Assembly (NCBI GenBank): GCA_014898415.1
Contig: RCTD01000008.1
Span: 1,116,001-1,180,000 of the forward strand
From: Stromatinia cepivora
Taxonomy: Eukaryota > Ascomycota > Leotiomycetes > Helotiales > Sclerotiniaceae
Length of the DNA stretch: 64,000 nucleotides
Direction of reading: 5' to 3'
Numbering within the stretch: the first letter of the stretch is position 1; every line of letters starts with the position of its first letter. Below are positions 36,301 through 47,134 of the stretch, one piece after another. Both the position numbers and the translations under genes were made by a program. The notes under the pieces were generated by a model. That model was given only the letters and a program-made list of their open reading frames with translations, searched no databases and was not told the DNA's origin.

Positions 36301-39300
36301 AATTCCAACTGTGGTAAAATCCACTTGGGTCATGGTGCGCCTGGTACTATCATTCAGATGCCTGATGGATGTGGACCTGGCAAGTATGCTGTGGCTAAGT
36401 CCTTGATCCCGAGTAAAAATCAAACTCTACCACACCATCTTCTTATCCGTGGTCTGAGTGAGACTTCGACTGTCTTTGATCTCACATTTGACTATAACTT
36501 CAGCAGAGTTCCAAGGGACATGGGGAACACACAGATGCGCATAGACTTTAGCAATGAGCCAGAATATTGGGATAGGGTCGTCGATGAACCTGCCAAACGT
36601 AAAAAGGCCAGACGAAGAAGTCTTTCCGATGTATCTGGAAGCCACAAACGGTGGTTGGAGGAAGAGTGGAGAGAGGATGCCCACTTTGGACATTTGACTC
36701 CTGAAGAGTTACACAAACGGTGGTTTGGAGAGTAAGTACACCTAGCCGAATACAATTAGAGAAATATGCTAATGTCCCATAGTGATGTTATCGAATGGCT
36801 GACTGGACTTATCAATGGAGTCGCAGGAGGTCTTGATATCAGCCATTCCTACAGCGAGACATTTATTCTCAAGATTATAGACCAACGTTTAACTTGTCCT
36901 AATGTTGAGGCCAAGTTGCAAGTCAAAGCAGAGACTACCGTCAATGTGGATGTGAACTACGGATTCACCCTCATCGCAACTATAGGTGGTGATAATGGCT
37001 TAATAGATTTGAGCAAATCCTATCTCTACTTTCGCAACCGGGGAGATGTTGCAGCTAAGTTTGTCATGGAGGCAGCAGTCACTGCTCATTTTGACACAAA
37101 TGACATACTTATGTTTTCTGCTGATAAGTTTGGAGCTGCATTTGCTGTACCTGGGGTCGTTACCATAGGCCCTAACTTTAAGCTCTTCGGTAGGCTCGAA
37201 GGCGAGGCGACTATTGGTAAGTCTTGGTATCTTTCTTGCGTTGTTTAATTGTAGGATTGGCGGGGTATTTTTGAGCGCCGAATTGAAACCTCAATACTAA
37301 TAATTCCAATTCAGGTGTGAGTTTTCAAGGTACAGCTAAACTCGCCAAATGGGACACGCGGCAGACGTATCCAGCTGCCAATGACGAGTGGGATCCCGAA
37401 AGTACCAAGCCGGAGAAGGACGGTACACAGATTTTGGAAAAGCCCGAATTTGAGTGGGGATTCACGCTTAACGGCCACGTTACTGCACATGTCAAACCTA
37501 CGATAACCTTTGGCATCGACTTTAATCAGGATTTTCTTCCAGTCGAGAGCTGCGCCGTCAACTTAGTCGCAGATGGCTATGTTACTTTCCACGCAGAATA
37601 CCAGCCTCCGAGCTCCTTTTGCTATGGGGTTGATGCAGGTGCAGATTTACTGGCTACTATTGACGCCCCCAAAACTTTCCAATGGGCACTTCCCAACTCT
37701 CCTTTCCCCATCATTCCCGTCGACAAGGTGCAGATATATCCGACAGACGGCAAACTTGCTTGTTGGACACCAGGAACTAACAAACCTCGTTCAAGATCAT
37801 CACCCGATGTATTTCATTCATTGGAAAAACGAGCGCAGGTATATGGTCCCCTCGTACCGCGAGTTGACGGCCTGTTGTGCCCAGGAAACGTAAACGTTGA
37901 GGACATTCCAGATTGTCCACTTTGTGGTGTCAGTGACGACAAGCTGGTAAAACGTGAAGACGAATCCTGCCCGTTTGAGCCCAGCTCTGAGCCAGCTTGC
38001 CCTATTGACAGCTCTTCTGTAGTACGCAGATCTGAACTATGGTACTCACTAGGCTCGACGAACAATACACTCATAAAGACTCGAGAACAGGCAGGTCATC
38101 TTTTGGAGAAACGAGCCGAGAAGACCGTGACGTGGTATTACAATGGTGAGAACCACGATCTCCCATGTGGTAACTACGAACACTGTGGTACTGCCAAAGG
38201 CCAGTCGGGAATTTTGAAGTGGTACGGACCTGAGGGTCTTAATAATGCCAGAGGTTGTAGTAGTAAGCAATCAGTTTACTAAACTTTTTGTTTATGATAT
38301 TAAGTTCTGTCCCCGACCTCAAACTTCATTTTCCTATCTCATTTCGTGCTTTCTTGATATAGCTTTTCGTTTCTCAGTTTTCTCAATTTTCCCGGGGATC
38401 TTTGCTCTTGTAGGCAATTACTGACTCGCCGATCCTGTAGTCACTATAACCAAGTTAAAAGCCCCCGACACCGACACTAGTCAATATGTCACCGAGCATA
38501 TCTACGAGGTCCAACTCTTGAAGCGTTTCATGCAGTTTTTAATCGATGGACCCCTGCCCACTGGATACACACCCGCCACAAATGAGTGGGTATCAGAAGT
38601 CTTGATTGGCTTCCCTTCCGCCACCGGGGGGAATCGAGCGCACGTGGCCCCTGAGTGGGGACAAGGTAGCCTGTTCTTCGAAATGACGATGGGATTGGGT
38701 GGGAATCACAACAAAGCCGGTCTAGTGCTCGCGTACAAGGTTATGAACAATAGGAAAGAAACTTTCTTTGAAGGAGGCAACATTGATTCGAGACCCAAAG
38801 CGAGTAATCTTGCTTCTCGGAGAGAGCATCGTGATGTAAGTAGTCTACTAACATATCTCCTGTGGTAAGATCACCACCAACGTATCTATAGGTAGCCGGA
38901 GTCTTTTCATATATGCGACACGCTGATATTTGGCCGAAGTTTGTCGACTCATCACAATACATGGAAAGAGCCTGTCGCCAATTTGATCAGAGTTATACTT
39001 GGGGGAGCTCTAATGGAGAAATTGACCGACCTAACCGTGCGAATGGGCAGCCAGAAGCTGGCTTGCGTGATCTCTACGTTTACTGGATTGATAATGTTTT
39101 GAACGATATCGAGGCTCGAGCAGATGTCTGGTATCAAGCTACTGTTTCCTCTTACACGGCGTCGTATGGTAGCGACAATGATGGTGTAGCCTGGTTGAAG
39201 AATGTGCTTAATCCGCAAGGTGAAATTTCTTCAACTTCTTTGAGGTTCTTGCATAGTCTTAATGGACATGGACCAGGGCCGTTTTGGACACAGAGCAAGT

Positions 39301-39353
39301 ATGATGATTTGTGGTTAACAGGACAAGGCTTTGGGCCTGCTGGGCCGTTCTAG
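33384..39353 (+). CDS. Large hevein-domain GH18 chitinase, subgroup C
   Basis: Seven exons (33384-34490, 34549-35318, 35565-36731, 36783-37216, 37315-38262, 38441-38835, 38892-39353) join in phase to 1,760 residues. A signal peptide covers residues 1-19. Cys-rich type 1 chitin-binding modules span about 89-180 ([15 protein letters not shown], then [15 protein letters not shown]). A GH18 domain follows from about 196; its catalytic DGVDLDWE is complete at 315-322 with Glu322 as proton donor, and ALGGWTF at 271-277 is the second family motif. After about residue 560 there is a Cys-rich repeat region and then roughly 1,000 residues without a catalytic motif I recognise, with several KR sites. 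This organisation marks the killer-toxin-like subgroup C of fungal chitinases, described beside LysM genes in other fungi. Likely substrate: chitin of self or competing fungi (inference). Confidence 0.93.
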
Positions 39354-41530
39354 TATATTCATGTGTGGATGAAAAGTTACTACGGATGTTCAATGGTTAG
39401 AGTTTGTATCATTAACTGTCAGGAATCATTTATTGTTCTGTCTTCAATCATAACCAAGTATCCTGTCTTCTTGTCTCCAAACACAAGTTGGTAAATTTAA
39501 CGAACACGCACGCTCCAGAATGATATTATCGATTCAGACTACCCGTTCTTATGTCTGACAACGAATAAAAAATCACAACCAGAATGATAGAGAAATTTAT
39601 TAATTCCTTGATGTTGATTATGCTGGAGTTGGCAAGGAACTCTTTCGTAATCGGTCATTCATGGATTTGAGAATTGGGCGAAGAAATATCGATAGTCAGG
39701 TAATAATATCCTTGAAGATAGTGCCAAAAACCAAAGTCTGTGGTAATAAGCAGATGTCTTGTAGATCTTCATATGTTTGTGCTTATGAAGTGTCCTTGAA
39801 GGTGTGGGGTAGAATGGATCGAACCATTTTTATATAGGGAATATGGGCACTCAAAAAACAATCAATATGATCAACTCCAATAATAATAGATACCAATTCC
39901 CTTTCTGCAGCAGCTTCGGCACACACTAGTCCCAAAGACAACATCACAATCTGGTCTTTTCTTGGTATTATAGTAGACTTGCTCAAATAAAGTCTCGTGC
40001 AAACAAATTATCTCAGACTAGACTAGAGATCAATTAGGTGTGCGAAATCACAAGGACTAGTATTTCCTTACTGTGACATCATTTGTGACGGAAACGTGGT
40101 AGCTAAACAAGAACCGAGACTTAAAAAACGAAACTAAAAGGTGGGTTATTAGAATCTTGAAACTAGATTAGAACCTACACAAGATATCCAAAAACACACA
40201 AGAACCTCAGAAACCATCCACCCAGTAGCAAAGATAACTAACTCCTAGCGAAACGAATTCTCCCCCAACATTCACTTCCTCAGTTCCTCACTCCAAACCC
40301 CCTCTAATCTCCGAAAATACATGAGACAATAATTAATCATTTATCCCTCCCAAGTTAAATTCACACACCGAAAAACTTAACCCAAAACCTCCTTAATTCA
40401 CTCCCAGCAACTTCCCGTGATAACAAAGTCATTGTTGCACATTGTTCCACAAACGTATGGTTAAAGGAATATGAGTGGTTGATGGGTAGATGCATATGCG
40501 AAGATGGGTGTCAAGTTTCGAGTAAATATTTTGTGAGGGGTGATTGATAATTCATCGGATGATTTGTTTGAATGAATGGTTGGCATTTGAAAGTAGGAAC
40601 AAGATTTGTGAGGTTTTTAGGGAAGAAAAAGGAAAAGGAAAGCAAACGGAGAAGGACTTGGGATTCGTTGAAGGTGTGTGAATTTGTGGCGTTGAAATTT
40701 GAGGTTGAAAGAAAAGGGGCTCGGGTGGCTGCGGGGATCGGCGGTGGATTTTCAAGTAAGGTTAGAATGAGACGGAGCAATCGCAATAAGATCGTGATGG
40801 AGAATCTTGGAGCTGGGGTTGAAGTTTTTATGGGAGGGTCTGTCGGCGGGTCTAAATCTCCAATGGACGAGACGTTCAGGGTTCAGTCATTGAGGGGAAA
40901 GTTGGAGTATTGGACGGTATGGCGGATATGCGCAGGTAAAAAGCCATGGATTTGAAGAATTGCTCAGGTATGCAGCGAACAGACCCTTGATGCTTTTTAC
41001 ATGGTGTGTTGTCAATATTTATTTGGTTGAGCATGGAATGAAAGAGAGGTATCTTGCTGTGGACTGGTGGCGGGACATGTTGCGTCTTTTGGCAGTCAAT
41101 GGTATCAACCGGGACTTTTGTCGGGTTTTTAATGAAGAGAGAGTTAGATTCGAGTGGATGTGGATGAGATTAGTTGATGGGTAGGATTTGCATCTGTATT
41201 TGTATTGTTTGATAGGTAAGAGTCAGGTTTTTTCTAACATGCAGGAGTCGAGGATACCGACAGATGCCTCTTATCTCGTTATTGGTGCGTGAGATGGATG
41301 TGTCCCAAGTCATCCTCCTCTTTCGATATAACTGGAGTCTTTACTGACGTTGGTTGGATGCGCATAGAAGGGGAGGAGAATTGATGTGATTGATAGATGG
41401 CAACTCGGCCTTCAATCGAAAAGCCAGATATCTAGACACAGTCCGCTCAGAAATACACATCCCGAACACGGAGATACTGGACGTCATATACTATCCTCAT
41501 TCACCATTCGAACTCCAAACCACCTCAACA
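39354..41530. other. Gene-poor region upstream of the coiled-coil gene
   Basis: This 2.2 kb follows the chitinase stop. A + strand ORF at 40572-40955 (127 codons) and another at 40960-41184 are purine-rich and basic; they have no family signature and cannot be joined with confidence. They could be 5' exons or noise. The rest is AT-rich and holds no recognised element. Confidence 0.4.
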
Positions 41531-42526
41531 ATGGCAAATCTACACTTCCGCTTCTATGATTTTGACATGAGATACGAGTATGAGATTCGTGTTGAAGATG
41601 ATAATCTGGATGCGAGAGCTGCCAGGGTAGAGATTGCAGGGCTAAGAGAGGAAGTTAGGGGAGTGAGGGCTGAATTGCTGCAAAAGGAGAGGAGGGTTGG
41701 AGGACTAGGGAATGAAGTTGGAGGGATGAGGGAGGAGGTGAGGAGAGCCAGAGAGGAGGCGAGAGGTGCAAGAGAAGAGTTGAGGGGAAGTAGGGGGGAG
41801 ATTTTGGTTTTAAGAAACGAGGGGACACAACAGAGAGGGGATGTCAGAGGCTTGAGGGAGGAAATTGTAGGGTTAAGGGGAGAGGTTTTAGGGTTGAGGG
41901 GGGAAGTGGGGGAGGAGGTGAGGGGAATGAGAGGAGAGATTTTGGGGTTAAGGGCTGAAGTAGGGGAGGAGGTGAGGGGAATGAGGGGAGAGGTTTCAAG
42001 GCTAAGGGCTGAAGTTTTGAGAGGACACAGAGAAAGATTGAGAGATGCTGTTGCTATTGAAGAATTAAGAAGAGAAGTTGTGGAAGGATTAGCGAGGAGG
42101 GATGCGGACAATGTCCAGATGGAACAGCGGTTGATGGGCGAAATTCAAAATCTGAGCACGAGAGATGCTGAAAGAGAACAAAGACAAAACGCATTAGTAA
42201 ACGATATCGATGATCTCAGGAGGAGAGATACGGAAAATGAGGCGGTGGCACAGGCTATGAGAGGTGACATAAACAATTTGACACATACAGTTGAGGGATT
42301 ATCGGAGGAAAATAGGGGATTGATGGAGAGACTGACATGGTTGGGGATGCAGAGGCCGGTTATCGAGGAAGAAGCTGAGCCAGAAAATGATATAGTGATT
42401 AATGAGGAGGTAAGAATGAACAGCGAGAGAGGAAGATGTCAGTGGTCGAAATTCTATACTAGGAGGAAGAGACATAGTATAGGAAGGGAGCTGGCTTTGA
42501 AGTTTATGCAGTATACAACGACTTAA
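41531..42526 (+). CDS. Glu/Arg-rich coiled-coil protein
   Basis: Single open exon of 331 residues from the Met at 41531, which sits in a favourable context (AACAATGGC); a longer reading from 41390 adds 47 doubtful residues. After a short N-terminal segment with aromatic residues (HFRFYDFDMRYEYEIRV) nearly the whole protein is predicted helix with heptad-like Leu/Val/Met spacing. Internal repeats resemble EEVRGMRGEILGLRAEVG. The C-terminal ~30 residues are basic. The coding strand is almost all purine between about 41640 and 42010, which leaves the opposite strand open too. No family was recognised. A structural or scaffold role would be a guess. Confidence 0.65.
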   Translation: MANLHFRFYDFDMRYEYEIRVEDDNLDARAARVEIAGLREEVRGVRAELLQKERRVGGLGNEVGGMREEVRRAREEARGAREELRGSRGEILVLRNEGTQQRGDVRGLREEIVGLRGEVLGLRGEVGEEVRGMRGEILGLRAEVGEEVRGMRGEVSRLRAEVLRGHRERLRDAVAIEELRREVVEGLARRDADNVQMEQRLMGEIQNLSTRDAEREQRQNALVNDIDDLRRRDTENEAVAQAMRGDINNLTHTVEGLSEENRGLMERLTWLGMQRPVIEEEAEPENDIVINEEVRMNSERGRCQWSKFYTRRKRHSIGRELALKFMQYTTT

Positions 42527-45113
42527 TTCAATCTGGGCATTGTGTATGTGTTCGAATAAGAAGGTGGTTTGCGGGCTAAGGGCTTCTCATACTATTCAGA
42601 TGTTCTCGGAAGACGATCAACTTTTCAGACTTCGCCGTGCAATGGAGTCAACCATGAAACTTTGGAATTTATCCTCTGTTGGGCACTCCGGAGCGAATAG
42701 ATCCATATCAAATGCAGTCGCAAGATCATCTCGGAGAAGCTGATGATCTTCTCCACCGTCAAGCAGTAGAAGAAAATCAAACAAATCACCAACATCTTAG
42801 GGCGTTTTCTCCATGCTCTTGACACAACCCAGCACCTTTGTGCAGAGATGAGCAAGCCCCTTTCTTTCATATCGCACCTCCCAATGTCCAAATCCATTCG
42901 AAGGACTCAACTTCTAGATCCTTTGCACTTTCCAATCCGGTTCCTACTCGGTCAATCCAATTAATCCGACCGAGGAAAAAAAAAACGAATGGTACGAAGA
43001 AGCATCGAAATATTCACATCCTGGTTCACGCCTATCTTAAGAGACGACCTGCATTTTATGTATGAAAGTCGTGGTAGTGGCTGTCATTGGCTACCTAGAC
43101 GACTAGAAGAGGCTTCTGCTATGTAACAATAAGAGGAAAGGATTCGGTCGGGCCTACTATAATGCCGCGGTATGAAAAGCATGATATGATGTACTTGCAT
43201 CATGTCGCTAGGCTTTCTAACAAGCAGGCAAACAAACAAACAACAAGAGGGGAGTGTGCCTATATGAGATTTGAGATTCCATTATGGCTTGATAAATGCG
43301 GCGTGGAAACCAAACAAAATGTTTTACAAAGATAGAAACGCCAAGTACAAGAATATGTCGTGGAAAAGAGATATATGACCAATGCCATGCGATTGTTTAG
43401 ACTTGCGCCACTAGAAGCAAGCCAAGACAATTTCATCCTGGGCAGCTCAAGTAGTTTTTTCATAAACTACCACGAAGAAGTTATGCGAGTTTCGAAAGGC
43501 AATGTTCATATATTCAATCAGCCAGCGATCACGACATGATTCAATGGTGTGACCGCAACACAATCACCATTGTTCAAACGGCCCCTCCAAAAACTCCATC
43601 GTTTTGTACCCTACAATAATTCGAGTTTAATGGAGTGAAGCAAGGAGAGGATTAGCTGATTTTTCGGACCGATGTTATATGTGCCAAGTATGTCGAGCCT
43701 CGAAAAATGCATCCTGCTCGGCGTCAGCATATGCGGCGAGGGAGTTTTATACTCAGTACATAATCGTTGTATTGGATAGGTTTTGGCTGGGAAACTCCAA
43801 GGAATAGCTCGCCACTTGTTCGGAACACAACATCCATGTAAGATATACAGAGTACAACTGAAGATTAATGTATCTTTTTTATTGTTCCGTTCCTGCACCT
43901 TTTTCCAATTGAGGCTTTAAGTTTACATCGTTGTCGCCATCACAAAATGAACACAGACTACACGTGGTTGAATTTAGCTTTTCTTAGCGCCATTTGAGCC
44001 GAGGACAAACCTCTTCTCTTCTCCCGTCTGAAATATCTCCACATTCCTCATATAAACTTGGCCATGACACACACGACACTATTGACCTCAAATTCTTACA
44101 TCTTAAATAATCACGTTCACCTGAAGGGCCGAATACTGATAGCTAAGAATTCAAATTATACCCCTCAAATACGGCCCAGCGAAAAAATGAAGATGGGTGA
44201 TCCAAGTTGTTGGGATGAGATCCATTCACCTCATTTGATATTACTCAAAATATCACCAATTCCAAAAAACTTATTTCAATTAACGAAGTCACACGACAGA
44301 ACAGCTCAACTTGAACTGGCATGGGAAAACCAATTACTATTCGCCGTGATTGAACGTTGGGTTTCTACCCCAGAAAGTAGTTGATACTTTCCGATGGCAT
44401 CCCGCCTTCCCCGCAATTGGTTGTCGGAGGCTTTTGATACCTTTTGACGCTTCAACCTGCATTATTAAGAATTTTCAATGGCTAAAAATGCCATTTGAAT
44501 TCGAAAGATCCTAGTAAGTCGTCAATACGAAGATCACCATTCTTAAATACACTACGCAAACTGTCATCTTATTGTCATATGTTACATTGCTATCCCGTAC
44601 GTAATTGAGCCAAGACCTGAAATCACCCCAGAAATTCGGATACCCAGAATTTGAATATTCGTTATGGTCTCATAGTGTGGGAATCATTTGCTTTTGATAT
44701 TACTCGTTAGATTAATTTCTTTTCTATCACATGTACTGTAACTAGGTACTTCCTTATGCAAACCTGGAGGATTCTCTCCATGTATCAAATCACCCTTTTT
44801 ACTACCAAAATCAGTGAATCCCTTGCCCGTCGCATGGTACTTTCCCACAGAGATTATCCAATTATTCCTATTTAGATGCGAAACGTATTAAATAAGCTCA
44901 TACATAGAATCGTTCCTGCCTACCCCTCTACATAAGAATCACCTTCTTCCTTCGAGCTCCCAAATTCTAGATTCTTACACAACATTAATTTCATACAATT
45001 TTTCCTCTTAATTCAATATCTCCTACGGAATCCCTTTTGGCATACACTACAACCTTCTCATTCTTTAATCCATCCTTTTTGCTTGACCTCTTGTAAGGAT
45101 ATCAATCAACGAG
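42527..45113. other. Gene-free region
   Basis: About 2.6 kb between two + strand genes. All ORFs are under 110 codons, without domain or splice support. The last ~200 bases before 45114 are C/T-rich and presumably carry the hexose-transporter promoter and 5' UTR. No RNA gene or repeat of note was seen. Confidence 0.55.
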
Positions 45114-47134
45114 ATGGGTATTTCAATCGTGAAGCCTACGGGCGTTCCAGGCAGATCATGGCCAGCAGTAAGTGTCTATCTATATACCATTTTCAACCAT
45201 GATTAACAGTTTGATTAGATCGTCATCGGATGTTTTGTTGCATTTGGTGGCATCCTTTTCGGTTATGATACAGGTACTATTGGTGGTATTCTCGCTATGG
45301 AGTAAGTTGACGCTATTTAATATCACTTCAATGCATCCTTTTACTAACACTTATACTAGCTATTGGCAGAAGGAATTTTCTACTGGCTATGTCAATCCAA
45401 AGAATCATCTCGATGTTTCTCCCTCCCAATCTGCGGCCGTTGTCTCTATTCTATCGGCGGGTACCTTTTTCGGCGCACTCACTGCAGCCCCTCTTGCGGA
45501 CTTTTTTGGTCGCCGTATCGCCCTGTTGATATCTTCCGGTCTTGTTTTTAATTTCGGTGTTATCTTACAAACTGCCTCTACTGCACTGCCAATGTTCATT
45601 GCTGGTCGTTTCTTTGCCGGTTTTGGAGTTGGTCTCATCTCTGCTTTAAGTAAGTTCTTCTGTGATTTTGCTTCAATTCAATATGTTTTGCCTATTTATA
45701 CTACTAAATTAATCCTATTACATGGACGGGCCAAGCAATGAGCTAACACGATTTCATTAAGTTCCACTCTACCAATCAGAGACTGCGCCTAAATGGATTC
45801 GAGGTGTTATTGTTGGATGTTACCAATTGGCTATCACAATTGGTCTGCTTCTCGCAGCTGTTGTCGACAATGCTACACAAAGCCGAAATGACACTGGATC
45901 ATATAGAATTCCGATTGCAGTTCAATTTCTTTGGGTTAGTTACTTCACCTTGAATTCCACCCGTACTTTATTAACGCCAATTTAGGCTATCATCTTGGTC
46001 ATCGGATTATTGTTCTTGCCTGAAACACCTCGTTACTTAATCAAGCGGGGAAAGTACCAGAAGGCTGCCCAATCTCTCTCCAAGCTCCGCCGTCTTCCTG
46101 CCGATGATCCATATATTCGTGAAGAATTGGTTGAAATTCAAGCTAATCATGAATACGAACTCCAACTTGGCCAAGCTTCTTATGCGGATTGTTTCAAAGG
46201 CGGTATGGCTAAGAGATTGGCAACCGGATGTTTACTTCAAGCTTTGCAACAACTTACTGGTGTTAACTTCATCTTTTGTAAGTCTATTTCGGTAAAAAAA
46301 AACCCTTTGACAGAGCACTGCTAATTCGGTCCCATAGACTATGGTACTCAATACTTCAAGAACTCCGGCATCACAAATGCCTTTGTCATTCAGATGATTA
46401 CCAGTGCTGTCAATGTCTCATCTACCCTTCCTGGCTTATACGGAATTGAAAAATTTGGTCGCCGTCCACTTCTACTATGGGGAGCTGTCGGAATGTGTGT
46501 TAGTCAACTCATCGTCGCCGTATTGGGTACGACCACCACCGGACAAACAGCAACCGGTGATGTATTCGCGAAAAACATTGCTGCACAAAAGGCATCCATC
46601 GCTTTCATTTGCATCTACATTTTCTTCTTCGCTTCTACCTGGGGACCCCTCGCATGGGTTGTCTGCGGCGAGATTTTCCCCCTCAAAGTCCGCGCCAAGG
46701 CTCTTTCCATGTCCGTCGCCACCAACTGGCTTCTCAATTGGGCAATTGCATATTCCACACCGTATCTCGTCAACTACGGCAAAGGCAACGCTAATCTCCA
46801 ATCGAAGATTTTCTTCATCTGGTTCGGTTGCTGCTTTGTGTGTATCGCCTTTGTTTATTTCATGATTTATGAAACTAAAGGCTTGACACTTGAACAAATT
46901 GATGAACTTTATGATAGCAACATTACTGCTAAGGAATCCGTTCATTGGAAACCCAGCAAGCATTTTGCTGATTTGGTGGATAGTCATGATCGTATTGGTG
47001 ATCTTGGTCATGATAATAATGGGGGTGTTTTGACGGATGAGAAGGCTACGGCTACTCATATTCAAGCTGATACTCCAGGTCATCATCATAATGATTTGGG
47101 TCATAATACTGCGGTTACTAGCGGTCATGAGTAA
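45114..47134 (+). CDS. MFS hexose transporter
   Basis: Six exons (45114-45167, 45219-45301, 45360-45649, 45762-45934, 45986-46277, 46338-47134) join in phase to 562 residues, the size of fungal HXT-type carriers. Sugar-porter signatures are intact: FGYDTGTIGG in the first helix, DFFGRRIAL in the loop between helices 2 and 3, FLPETPRYL before the central loop, QQLTGVNFI in helix 7, GRRPLLLWG, and YETKGLTLEQIDELY after helix 12. Twelve hydrophobic helices can be traced. The C-terminal tail is His/Asp/Asn-rich (TPGHHHNDLGHN), less usual. The protein should move glucose or related hexoses with protons across the plasma membrane; exact substrate is not visible. Starvation or sugar control is likely for the family but not shown here. 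Confidence 0.95.

Noticed and set aside
29319..39353. Reading the LysM/chitinase locus as a wholly new system
   Set aside because: The pairing of subgroup C chitinases with LysM genes is already known in other filamentous fungi; novelty here lies at most in details such as the intron pattern and the C-terminal region.
41554..42111. 185-codon minus-strand ORF (Ser/Leu/Pro/Thr-rich)
   Set aside because: It is the mirror of the purine-rich coiled-coil gene, has very low complexity and no supported start or domain.
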